Assembly: GCF_947172395.1 (NCBI RefSeq)
Contig: NC_069095.1
Coordinates: forward strand, 7,936,001 to 8,000,000
From: Bicyclus anynana
Taxonomy: Eukaryota > Arthropoda > Insecta > Lepidoptera > Nymphalidae
Direction: 5' to 3'
DNA length: 64,000 nt
Below, piece after piece: positions 12,654-24,000 of this stretch. The stretch's first letter is position 1. The number at the start of each line of letters is the position of its first letter. The notes under the pieces are model-generated. The model was not told where the DNA came from. It made no database searches and worked only from the letters and a program-made list of their open reading frames with translations. The position numbers and the translations under genes were made by a program.

Positions 12654-12868
12654 AACCTCTATCCAGTGAAAGTCCAGTTAAAATCGATACAGCCGTTTCA
12701 AAGAGTAGCCCAGACAAATACAAAGACAGACACATAGACAAACATACAATATAGCTTGTTTATGTTTTGCCATCGTGTAAATAACTAAATGTAAGCACTT
12801 GAAAAAAGACAGTCGTGAAATCACAGTCAAACTTAAATTTTATTTATATTATTGATTTCTATCACATC

Positions 12869-12874
12869 TTTATT
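12869..12874 (-). other. Poly(A) signal, gene B
   Basis: AATAAA on the minus strand about 54 nt below the gene B stop codon. Confidence 0.5.
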
Positions 12875-12927
12875 GTCTTAAATAATAATTAATAAAAAGT
12901 GAAAATAAATACTTTAAAATAAGTTAA

Positions 12928-15900
12928 TCAATTGTCAATGTACACAGACACGTCTTCAGTTATGTAAAATTTTAGAGGCAGAGGACGTAGAACTTCATTG
13001 AGCAATCCGCAGTAGACGGCCACAACTCTATCCAAGAACATCTTCCCGAAGCTTTTCAAAAGCGTTCTGTAGTTGTCATTTAATAACGCAACTGATGGTT
13101 TACCTGAAAAATTAATAGAATTTTGTTTAAAAAATAAATAATTGATATTACAAAAAACATTGGTCGTCGCGAAATACTAATACCAATGATACATGGGGCA
13201 TACTAAAAGTTTTGCACTTCTAGTTAGTCGGAACTATGTGAATTTTAAATGTTATATTTTTTGAACCGTTGCAATGTAATAGTTGCGTTCATAGTAATGA
13301 AAAAAAAATCGGTTGTCTGTAAAGTTGGTTTACTGCCGATAGTTGAACGTGACAATGTCTTGGGAAAATACTGATAGAATGATTGCATTTTTTCAAAAGA
13401 AAATGTTCGTTTTTCTAAAATACTGTTTGATAATCTTTAAAGATACTTTATTTCTTGTAAAAAAAGTTTGCAACCCTAAAACGAGGGAACGCCGCATGAT
13501 GTCATCTTTTTTCCATGTAATTTTAAGACGTTGTCACGTCAAAAAATTGCTGGAATTCACTTGTCAATTGTTTTTATCACACAATAAAGTTCTAAGTACT
13601 CAACGAAAATGGAATTAAGTCGAAAAGATTTTAGGGCGATGATTTTTTATTTAAAAAAAAATAGAAATCAAATTTCTCTCTCCGCAAGACTGCGCTGCGT
13701 CTTATAAAATATATGATGAAAACCAGCCACTATTCTTGTAAATTCTAAAAATTGCTTTAAATTCTACAAAAGCAAACTTTGATCAAAAATATTATTTTTC
13801 TCTTTATTTGTACCAAAAGAGAAATCAAAATTTCATATGTAGAAGCCAGACCCAAAAATCGTGTTGGTCGCTGTAATTAGTGTAATATTATTTGACCAAC
13901 TTTGTGCAAACTCTATATTTGGCTGGTGGGAGGCTTCGGCCGTGGCTAGTTACCACCCTACCGGCAAAGACGTACCGCCAAGCGATTTAGCGTTCCGGTA
14001 CGATGCCGTGTAGAAACCGAAAGGGGACGTGTGGATTTTCATCCTCCTCCTAACAAGTTAGCCCGCTTCCATCTTAGACTGCATCATCAATTACCATCAG
14101 GTGAGATTGTAGTCAAGGGCTTACTTGTAAAGAATAATAGAATAATAAAATTGAGATATCAGTAGATTTTCAGCTTTTAATTGCATTTTAATTATTGTTA
14201 AAACATAAGCACTATAAAATATATAATAGAAGATAATCGTTCAAAGTAAAGATTATTTCACGGTTCCTTATTTTTTGTTAAATGCCTATCGGAAATAATC
14301 AACATTTTCATTTTCCTACTTTTACTACATATTGCTTGCTACTACATACGTATAATAATATACGTGGCTACTTGACAGTTTTTGCAAAAATATTTTAAAT
14401 TTATTGTACCTACTGCGTTAATTTAAAGTTAGTTTAATTATTAGCGTTAATTTATTATTATCTATGATTAAAAAATATAAAATAGTAATAGGTACGTACA
14501 TATATCTTGGTTCCCAATAACAATCTTTTCTGCTGAGAACTTCATATTTTGTACATCGTATATGTATTTGAAGTTTTTGTCGTCCAGTTGTAAGTAGACA
14601 TCGCCATTGTCGTTCTTTAATAGTTGAAATGGGGTTTCCATGTAGAAATTCAGTTTCTCTGTAACATAAAAGGAAAATATTTTTTCCTGATTTTAACTGG
14701 TAAACTACCCATATGGTAACTGGCAAAAGACCCATTAAAATCGTCTTAGCCGTTCCAAAGATTATCTCGGATACACAGACAGACAAAATATAAAAAAAAA
14801 ATACTTTTGGTATCGGTAAATATCTTGAAAAAAGACACAGTTATTTTAATATCACAGACATACTCTTCAATTATATTTATATGTAAACGCTCATTGACAC
14901 AAATGTATTTTCCAGTTGTGGGAATCGAACCCGCAGCTGTAATTGCAGAAATATTTACAGTTTTACTCATAAAATAAATTTATATGATATCGCGAGAATT
15001 TAATTGAGAAGTTTGCCGTGCGTGGTACGCCCTTCTGCCTGTCGAAATGACGAAAATTATGTATTATGGCAAAAACGAAACAAAAATACGATGAACACTC
15101 ATTATTATGGCTTTTGATTTAAATTTTACACCGAGATTCTTATTTATCTAACTGTGAACCTAGTTAGTATCTAGTTACATAAATTACTCTTTCAGCTTTC
15201 CTATTATACTAATCGTGTCTAATAAAGCGATAAAACTAACAAAGGTTTATTGAAAAACCTTTGTTAGTTCTATCGCTTGCTTTGATTCTTTCACACCTGT
15301 TTTTTATGCAATATAGGCTTGCGCTTGACTACAATTATGTCTGATGGAAAGCAATGCGGTCTAAGTTGGAACGCGCTTACCTAGAAGATGCCTATTCACT
15401 CTTGCTTTGAATGTGTTTAAATTATAAGTGTCAGGAAATACAAACGCCGGAAGGGTATTCCAAATTTTTGCTGTACGAATTAGAAATGTAGATGCAAATC
15501 GTTCCGTACGAGTTGCCTGGACTATTGTATAACGGTGGATTTTTGTCTGATCTCGTCTATCATTCACTTATACTCAATGATTTACATCTAAGGCTGATTT
15601 TAAAATTCAACAGCTAATTCCTTACCAATCTTCACTTTTCCCTTTCCATGGACATCCACTGAATTGGTTCCGAGCAAAGCCTCTATGGCTGGGCTTTTAC
15701 CAGATAAAGTGACTGTACCTTGAATTGTTAGGTCACAGGTTATATCTTGTATTGCCATTAGTTTCTCGAAATCTAATCTGTAACAATACATAATATATTA
15801 ACTTTGAATTTAAGTCTAAAATCTATTGTATAATATATAAGAGTTATTTGTGTCAGACCTCCATTACCGTGATTCAGTTTGAAGATGGTTGTAGGTGGAA

Positions 15901-18900
15901 TAACAAGCACACGAGGAACTAACACAGTAAATGCTGAAAGAACGCATTTCAAGCAACTTCAGTGCCACCTACCTTCCGTATTTAAAGTCGTACGATAGTA
16001 CCTTAATAACATTAATTGTATTGTTGGCCGACCCCCCACCAGGTGGACGACATCAAGCGAGTCGCAGGGATTCGCTGGATGCAGGCGGCTCAGTATCGTG
16101 ATGTTTAAAAGTCCCTACAAAAGGCCTATGTCCTGCAGTGGACGTCCATCAGCTGATATGATGATGATGATGATGAATAAACGTCAAATTAATAATTAAC
16201 TAATATATTTGTCAAACGCTCCGTTTGGCATGGGATTTGAAGACGTGACGTCATGAAACTATTGAAATATAGACGTTTTGGATCGTATTGTCAAATAAAT
16301 ATTTAAAAATTATAATGCTCATGTAATCACGCGTCAAAAAATATAATATTTTGTTTTCAATGTAGTAAAACGAAAGTGATTAAATTAGGCCATTTAAGAA
16401 AAAGTGTCAACTAGCCTATTGTTTACTATGATAGTTTTCAGGAACTAAGATTTTGTTCACGTGATAACATTTGACATCCCACCCAGTCACTGGAAACCAC
16501 TCATATTCATCACCACATTTCCACTTGTGGGAATCAAACCCACTGCTTTAGATGCCGAAGGATCATTACCTACCCACTTCGCTACTGAGCCGTCAAATCA
16601 TAGCTTCTATTCATTAGTTAGCTGAAATGAAGATTAATGTAAATGAATTCGGAAGTTACTTCGTTTTTTATACAAACGAATACACGAAAGATAATTTTTT
16701 TTTATAAAAAATCAAGATTCTGGTAGTCAGCTTGTAATGTGCATAAACTCGTGTGGTTTTCCGCAAAAATATTATCATAACAACCTTGTCGAAAAAGAAT
16801 AAAATTGCTTTAATTGCCTTAATAAATTATTTATTACAAGCATTTATTCTGACGTATTGTACGAGTATCTGAGGACGCTTACGACTTTGTTCTAGTAAAA
16901 TCAGTTTCGAATTATATTTTAATACTAGCGGACGCCCGCGACTTCGTCAACGTGAAACTCGATGTAAACTTTGAACTACCCCTACCCTACCCCTATCCTA
17001 TCCATACCCAAACAAACAAACATACTAACAAAATTTTCCTCCTTATAATATTAGTATAGAAAAAGACACCTTAATTTGATTTTTGGTTTGGTTTGGTTTT
17101 GGTATAAATTTGAAATATACCAATATGTAAATGTCCAAAATTCCTCAGTGCCCAAAGAAGTCTTCGAACAGTGTGTGTTGCCAGTGATGATCTACGTATT
17201 TGAGACTTTATCGCTAACTATGGGCCTCATAAAAAGGCTCAGAGTCACTCAGCGGGCAATGGAGCGAGCTATGCTTGGAGTTATTCTGCGTGACAATATT
17301 AGAAATGAGGATATCCGCAGAAGAACCAAAGTCACCGACATAGCTCAATAAGTGGCGAAGTTAAAGTGGCAATGGGTAGGGCACAAAGTTTGAAGAGCCG
17401 ATGGACGTTGGAGTCCCGAGGCGCTGGACTAGTAACCCAATACTGGAAAGCGCAGTGTAGATTGACCCCCCACTAGATGGACCGAGGACATCAAGCGGGT
17501 TGCAGGGTTGCTGGATGCTGGCGGCTCGAGAAGGTGATGTTTGTGAGTCTATACAAGAGGCTTATGTCCAGCAGTGGACGTCCATCGGCTGATAATTATG
17601 ATGATGATGGTGAATATGTAAATTTACCAACGAAATGACTAATAAGGTATCAATTAATTGTATATTGACTATTTGAATGCCGCGGCAACTTTACCCCATT
17701 GATTAGTACAGTTAGGTAATCAAAAGACCAATAAGCAACTTCACCCCATTGGTCAATGGTTAGTACTATTACGCAAGCAACCAATAAGCTATCGGCAACA
17801 AACAGAAACTTGAGCCGCTTTTAATAAAACTAGATGACGTCGCACGGTTTCACCCGCGTGGTTCCCTTTCCCGTAAGAATACGGGAATAATATATTGCAT
17901 ATAGCCTTCCTCAATCAATGGGGCTATATAACACTGAAAGAATTTTTAAAATCGGACCAGTAGTTCCTGAGATTAGCGCATTCAATCAAACAAACAAACA
18001 ATCAAACACACAAACAAACTCTTCAGCTTTATAATATTAGTATAGATTCATACTTACTGATATTTGTTGAAAACACATTTCCTAATTCCCTTGACGATTC
18101 CATCACTAAGAGTCCCCGTAAGTGTTTCTAAAAGGTTTATAGAGAATTTATCTATTTTCAAAGGATCTGCGGGTGGTACATTCAGTTCTGGGATGCCTTT
18201 TTGTGCAGCTTCAGTTACGATATTTTGGAAAACCGACTTAAGACATCCATCCTCATCCTTGACACTGCATTTTGTGAGGGTATCCACTAAAATTATTTAT
18301 TATATCAATAATTTTATAGCAAGACCAACATTCATACACTAGAAAGTAAATTGATTATAATTATAGTAAAAAACAATACAACAATTGCATGTTTATGTCA
18401 AGAATTCTCAATATCCTAATTAGATAAATTGCTGGATAATTTCTTTAAAGAATAAAACAATAATAAAATAACAAATACCCAAGTACCCTAGTAAATTAAG
18501 TTTAGATGCAATTTAAGATGGAAGCGGGCAAACTTGTTAGGAGGATGATGAAAATCCACACCCCTTTCGGTTTCTACATGAAATCTAAATAAATAAAATC
18601 TAAATCTAAATAAATAAAAGCTAAATCGCTTGGCGGTACGTTTTTGTCAGTAGGGTAATAACTAGCCATGACCGAACCCTTGCAGCATGACCAGCCAAAC
18701 CTGGACCGATTAAGAAAACTTTAATCACCCCAGCCGGGGATCTAACCCAGAACCTCTGTTTTGTTCCACCGCGCACTCTACTGCGCCATGGAGTCCGTCA
18801 AAAGTTAAGACTAGAGATGAACGAAAATATTTGTTTTTGTTATAGTCATCATTGGTATACTAACACTACTTTTCATAGGTATGCCTATAGTGTATACATT

Positions 18901-19313
18901 ATCAACAAATATCTGGCTCACTGCTGAGCTCGAGTCTCCTCTCAGTATGAGAGGGGTTAGGCGGGGCATACAACTCCGACTGAAAAGTTGGAGGTGTATG
19001 CCCCGGACCGGATTCGAACCCACACCCTCCGGAATTGGAGGCAGAGGTCGTAACCACTGGGCTATCACGGCTCAATTCCTATAGGGTATGTTACTAACTA
19101 ATGTTATCATTTAAGTACAGTAAGATTATGTATTTATACTTAAAACAAGTTGGTATTGTATGAATGTCGATAAAAATTAAGACGTAAATTTGATTAAAAA
19201 AATCACTTTGAAGTTGAAAGGAAAATTAAAAAATATAACTATTACTTACAAAATTTACAATCACCAAACGAATATAAAATGCACAAAAATATTAAACACT
19301 TAAAAACAGACAT
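12928..19313 (-). CDS. JHBP/takeout-like secreted protein, gene B
   Basis: Five exons: 19250-19313, 18058-18286, 15626-15777, 14500-14658 and 12928-13103, giving 259 residues ending in TGA. Intron phases are 1, 2, 1, 1 as in the neighbours. Exon 1 is a signal peptide (MSVFKCLIFLCILYS). Exon 2 begins LDTLTKC and is 3 nt longer than in its paralogues, so the N-terminal cysteines are spaced C-x7-C instead of C-x6-C. Exon 3 carries the fourth cysteine (ITCDL), 19 residues after the third. Exon 4's donor is GTACGT rather than GTAAG. Two extra cysteines appear in exon 5, one formed across the exon 4/5 junction (CKPSV) and one in VYCGL. These differences suggest altered disulfide bonding. Introns hold SINE, RTE-like and Helitron-like insertions. 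TATA-like TATATAAA at 19376-19383; AATAAA at 12869-12874. Confidence 0.88.
13308..13615 (+). repeat. Interspersed repeat shared with 50680-51020
   Basis: Shares AATCGGTTGTCTGTAAAG, GAACGTGACAA and GACGTTGTCACGTCAA with 50680-51020 in the same order. In intron 4 of gene B. No clear ORF homology. Confidence 0.55.
13920..14140 (+). mobile_element. SINE family 1, body without tRNA head
   Basis: TGGCTGGTGGGAGGCTTCGG through GCGATTTAGCGTTCCGGTAC to GAGATTGTAGTCAAGGGCTT. The tRNA-like head is truncated. Confidence 0.75.
14900..14950 (-). mobile_element. SINE family 3, tRNA-like head fragment
   Basis: CCAGTTGTGGGAATCGAACC is the reversed B-box region of the family best seen at 26150 and 52640. Confidence 0.5.
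15225..15278. repeat. 24-bp inverted repeat, 6-nt loop
   Basis: Arms 15225-15248 and 15255-15278 pair with one mismatch; loop ATTGAA. Confidence 0.8.
15300..15600 (-). mobile_element. Non-LTR retrotransposon C-terminal fragment
   Basis: Minus-strand frame 15361-15567 reads RTAKIWNTLPAFVFPDTYNL then FKARVNRHLLGKR, the usual end of jockey/CR1-type reverse transcriptase polyproteins. It lies next to exon 3 of gene B. Confidence 0.65.
16030..16175 (+). mobile_element. RTE-like non-LTR 3' terminus
   Basis: CCGACCCCCCACCAGGTGG to CAGTGGACGTCCATCAGCTG followed by an ATGATG tail. The coding remnant reads DDIKRVAGIRWMQAA, the C-terminus of this family. Confidence 0.7.
16500..16600 (-). mobile_element. 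SINE family 3-like fragment
   Basis: CACTTGTGGGAATCAAACCC and CACTTCGCTACTGAGCCGTC resemble the reversed tRNA-like head of SINE family 3. Confidence 0.4.
16925..17061 (-). mobile_element. Helitron-like element, family 2 (short)
   Basis: CTAGCGGACGCCCGCGACTT at one end and TAATATTAGTATAGA at the other, with CCTACCC runs in between. Confidence 0.55.
17130..17615 (+). mobile_element. RTE-like non-LTR retrotransposon 3' fragment
   Basis: Open from 17076 to 17351, with MGLIKRLRVTQRAMERAMLG and the RNEDIRRRTKVTDIAQ segment, then a decayed continuation to the shared end GTGGACGTCCATCGGCTGAT and an ATGATG tail. The catalytic RT core is absent. Confidence 0.75.
17830..18047 (-). mobile_element. Helitron-like element, family 1
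   Basis: Reverse copy of the element at 2810; CTAG end at 17830 and TCTATACTAATATTATAAAG end at about 18047, ten bases from exon 2 of gene B. Confidence 0.6.
18505..18797 (-). mobile_element. SINE family 1
   Basis: Nearly full length with an internal AAATCTAAATAAATAAAATC expansion; ends at the reversed A-box side GCGCCATGGAGTCCGTC. Confidence 0.75.
18913..19074 (-). mobile_element. SINE family 2, internally deleted
   Basis: Both ends are present (GCTGAGCTCGAGTCTCCTCT and the head GGATTCGAACCCAC ... GGGCTATCACGGCTC) but the middle portion is missing. Confidence 0.7.
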
Positions 19314-19375
19314 GTTGTATCCTTGTATTTAAACTGAATAATCCTCAAAAATTATCCTCAACACTTTTATATACA

Positions 19376-19383
19376 ATGTGCGA
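19376..19383 (-). promoter_or_regulatory. TATA-like box, gene B
   Basis: TATATAAA on the minus strand, about 63 nt upstream of the ATG at 19313, at the same relative place as in the other genes. Confidence 0.5.
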
Positions 19384-20127
19384 AAACTTATTCATTAGAA
19401 TTATCAACACAGCGAAATAACAACCGGCTTTAGGTGAATAATTATTAGATTCTATAGGAGAAAGAAATATATCCTTTTCATTGTTTGCTTGATGGTTCAA
19501 CTTTTTTTTTATATTTTGTGAATATAATAAAGGACAAGGCTCTGTGGCTTGATGTCAAGTGACACTTGTGCTATTATATCTACTGTTCGACCAGGTGCTG
19601 TGAGGTTTTGGACTCAGAAAAGCATGCAGATTACAATTTTGATGTTGCCCGGAGGTCCAGTCCGTTCTTTTGTTTACCCTAGCCCCTTTGTTGTCGAGGA
19701 TATGGACTTAACAGATGTTTTGTATTGTAAACCTCTGACATCATGCCGACCGTGACCAACACACGATTAGTTAAATCGGCTGTCAAGCCGTTAGCGCTGC
19801 AAGCATGTAAGATTACTTGTTTGTCAGTGGTCATCTGAAAGTAATCTCATCTGATCACTTAAAATACAAAGGCAAAAATATTTTTAATAAGAAAGAAGAT
19901 CAGTCATTTAACAAAAAAATAAAAAAAAAATGTCAAGGCGCTTTTCACGGCTACGTGGATTATTTCCTGTAAAACACTGAATAAATAACTAGCGAATGCG
20001 CGCGACTTTGTTCGCTCGGACTTCAGTTTTTCACAAATCCCGCGGGAGCTATCGCAGACTTTTTTTTAACTTTTTAAGGGGAACAATTCTGTCAACATGA
20101 TTTTTACGAAACTTTAAACGTTTACGC

Positions 20128-20590
20128 AGGGCACTTCTTCTTCTTCTTCATCTTCTTCTTCTTTCCTTCCTGGGCCTTTTCCGCACTTGGACACTAGGCT
20201 TGGACACTAGGCCGTTGGTAGGCCGTTGGCCGTTGTACGTAGGTCCTTTTGGTGCTGGTCCCCGCTGGAGTCACTCCAGCCAACCGAGCTCGCTCCAGAA
20301 GTTTATCAGGTCGCCCAGGTCGCCGAATGCCTCTTAGAATGTTGCTGGGGATCCAATGTGTGCTGCGCGTTGTTTGGATACACCTCTGCATCTAACCATA
20401 ACATGTATCGGGGTTTCTTCTTCCTCCATGCATGCTCTGCACAGAGGACTGTCGGTTATACCTAGAACCGAAGGGTGCTTATTTAGTGAACAGGGCACAT
20501 AGCGCATAGCACATATAGGAAAAAAATCCACCGATTTTGAAACATTCTTCATTGTTGCTCCGCTCCTATTGGCCTTAGCGTGATAATACA
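20128..20590 (-). mobile_element. Non-LTR retrotransposon C-terminal fragment with zinc knuckle
   Basis: Minus strand encodes SPLCRACMEEEETPIHVMVR plus a further Cys (C-x2-C-x8-H-x4-C). This is the zinc motif at the C-terminus of many R1/jockey-like polyproteins. Then ILRGIRRPGRPDKLLERARL and a GAAGAAGAA-rich tail at the low end. Confidence 0.6.
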
Positions 20591-20727
20591 TAGCCTACGT
20601 CTATAAATGGGCTATCTTACACTGAAAGAATTTTTCAAATCGGTCCAGTAGTTCCGGATATGAGCGCGTTCAAGCAAACAAACAAATAAAGAAACTCTTC
20701 AGCTTTATAATATTAGTATAGGTATAG
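20591..20727 (-). mobile_element. Helitron-like element, family 1 (truncated)
   Basis: Only the 5' half (TATACTAATATTATAAAGCTG to the GGCTATCTTACACTG segment, reversed); the CTAG end is replaced by the adjoining non-LTR fragment. Confidence 0.5.
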
Positions 20728-20932
20728 ATTTTTATTTCTATGATTCTTTGAAGTTTAGACAGGCAAAAAGAAAACAGCCCCTTTTGTAAATAAAGTATAT
20801 TATTTTCATCGTGTTATTACACTGTTGACACCATATTATTCTAATGCTAGCCACTGACGGTCCGGTATGCCTAGCGTAACAAGATAAGGGATAAAGAAAC
20901 CACAACGTTTCAAATTTACAATTTTATTTTTG

Positions 20933-20938
20933 GTCGTT
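20933..20938 (-). other. Poly(A) signal, gene C
   Basis: AATAAA on the minus strand. The hexamer at the position used by the sister genes (near 20995) has changed to GATAAA, so this more distal one may serve. Confidence 0.4.
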
Positions 20939-21041
20939 CTGAACAAGCAATGATGAAGTATGACAGAACAATTAGTATAAAACATTTAATTAACACTATT
21001 TATCTCAAATATGTTATAGAAGATTTGTTTGCTTTAGTGTT

Positions 21042-24000
21042 TTACTTATTAATATAACGTTTTAAATCTTCTATGATGTATTTATTTGCCGGGATACCTT
21101 CGTAGAATAATTTGGAAAAATGAAAAAAGAACTCCGTAGCTTTTGCAAAAATCGGTCCACCCAAAGTTTTCAGCATTGGTTTAAAATTTTGGTTTAAAAA
21201 ATCAATAAGGAGTTTACCTGAAAAAACATAAATTTATTAGTATACAAAGTATACATATATAGTGCAGATGAAGTCAGTAAACAGTATGCATAATTTTACA
21301 TTAGGCAAGTTGTGTGTATTAAAAATTCAACACCTAACATATATTCTTACAATTAACTTTGTAACTACAAAGAGTAGACACATTTTACCAACCTCAATAA
21401 GATTTTTTTAAATGATGAACTTTCAGTTTTATGCATTTTTTTACAGGTCAATTTTTAAAATCGGGCCATCTTAATGAAAGAAAAATAATTATTGCACTCA
21501 AAGCATCTTCCCAAAACAAGTAAAAAAATATTTATAAAAATCTTAATTACAGCAACTACAACATTGAAAAAAACTGATTCAAGATAGAAAAGTTTGAAAA
21601 ATCCGATAAAAAAATTTAACTTGGTCACCCTAGAGATTTTTGGAAAACCATTCAAATCAGTCTTTTTTTTTTATTCTTTACAAGTTAGCCCTTGACTACA
21701 ATCTCACCTGATGGTAAGTGATGATGTAATCTAAGATGGAAGCGGGCTAACTTGTTAGGAGGAGGATGAAAATCCACACTCCTTTCGGTTTCTACACGAC
21801 ATCGTACCGGAACGCTAAATCGCTTGGCGGTACGTCTTTGTTGGTAGGGTGGTAACTAGCCACGGCCGAAGCCTCCCACCAGCTAGACCTAGACCAATTA
21901 AGAAAAACCTCAATCGGCCTAGCCAGGGATCGAACCCAGGACCTCCGTCAATAATTCCACCGCGCATACCACTGCGCCACGGAGGCCGTCAAAAGTCTTA
22001 GATAATTAGGTTATGTAAAGGATGTCGGATATTTTACTTAAAAATGATCTACTCGTAAATGCTTCAACTCAGTTTTCATGGAATGAACTATTTTGTCATG
22101 TAGTTCTTAACAATAGACATTATCGAGTTAAATGTGTAAAATAAATAACTTTTGAGAAAAAGAATATAATTTATAATTTTGTCTAACGTTGTTTGTGCAA
22201 TTAATATGTCTATCTTGTCATTGAAAAAAAAAGTTTAGAAACTTACTAATATCCTGTGACCCAACCGTTATCTTCTCAGCTCCAAAAGTTGCTTTTTCAA
22301 GATCAAAATCGTATTTAATATTTTTGTATGAAATCTTTAAATATATTTCGCCATCTTCTTTTTTGAATGGGGTGATTGGAAAATCAAAGTGCATGAATAA
22401 CTTTTCTGGAAATAAAAATTATATTCTATTTAACATTATTAGAATCAACAGTTTGACAATTACGTGAGTGTGATTAACGATGTCAAGGGACAGATTTTAC
22501 ACATTTACACGTTAAAAATGTGTAAAATCTTTAAAGTAGATCGACTTTTATCTATGTAAAATATCTGTAATAAACGTTAATACAAATGATTCTGTGTTCG
22601 TTATTACTATAGCACACCATTAATTTGGCATGACGCGGTAAATTTGATAAGTCGGCAAAATGGAAATTAAATTTTGCTTTAAGTGTAAGTGTTATGCACA
22701 TTGATAGCCACATACACGGCGCATCATGTCCGCTGCAGATTTGACTGTGTGTAACTGGCATATGAACTTTGTGACTAATATTCAACCGATGTGCCCCAAA
22801 CCAGTTTTGTAAGAAATATAGTTAAACCAGAATTAAATTGTATACTGTCTGAGAAATTCTAATACTGTTATATCTAAGTATAACAGTGTAAGAATTTCTC
22901 AGCCCTGAATTTACGCTTTCGTACTATTCCGTTCCGTTCTCGTTCCATTCAGAACTACAGTAGTTTTTTTAGGATACTCGTGATGATAAATTACACTCAA
23001 TTCAGTAGCAAAGACCAAAAATTTTATAAATGTTGAATTACAACTTTACCAAGGGAAAAAGTTATCATCTATAAAAAAATAAGTTTATAATCAAGAAAAT
23101 AATTCAGATAGAAATCGAGAAATGCATAGGTAGAAAAGTGGCTTACCCAGTTTCACTCTTAAATTTCCCATGCCATTAAGTGAAGAAGTTCCAATGAGTC
23201 CTTGAATTGCTGGGTCAGACCCCTCGACCTTGACGTTACTTTTGATTATTAAATCACATAGAAAATCTTGAGTGCCAGATTTTTTATCCAAATCGATACT
23301 AAAAAAATTAAGATTTATTATTTTACTATATAAAAAACAGACGTAATAGCCTAGTGGATATGACCTCTGCCTTCGATTCGGAGGGCGTAGCTTTGAATCC
23401 GGTCCGGGGCATGCACCTCCAACTTTTCAGTTATGTCCATTTTAAGAAATTAAATATCACGTGTCTCAAACGGTGAAGGAAAAACATCGTGAGGAAACCT
23501 GCATACCTGAGAATTTTCTTAATTTCTCTGTGCGTGTGAAGCCTGCCAATCCGCATTTGGCCAGCGTGGTGGACTAAGGCCTTACCCCTCTCATTCTGAG
23601 AGGAGACTCGTGCTTAACGCGTGGGTGAAATTTGGGTTCTTAATGATGATCAGTATCAATTATACAATACCCTCCAACTAAAAAAATCAAAATATATTCA
23701 ATGTACCGAATAAGATCTGTTACAGTTTTATTTTAATAAACAACTAATAATAATAATAATTGGTAGATTCTTTGAGCTTTAGGATTATTCGTGGATTGTA
23801 ACAACCTGTTGAAGGAAGAATGCTAAAAGCCGGAAAATACAAAGGAAATGGACAGAAAAGACGGAAGAACAGAAAAAGAAGAGAGAAGGGAAGCCAGGAA
23901 AAAAATACCAAAGCTTTTTAGGAAGAACGGCTACTTAAAACGTCCGTGAAATTGCGGTGAAAACAAAAATGAATTAAATTAGTTTTTAATTCATTTTTAT

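Noticed and set aside
18064..18342. Plus-strand frames opposite JHBP exons (also 5139-5354, 38397-38681, 63494-63706)
   Set aside because: They are antisense shadows of real exons.
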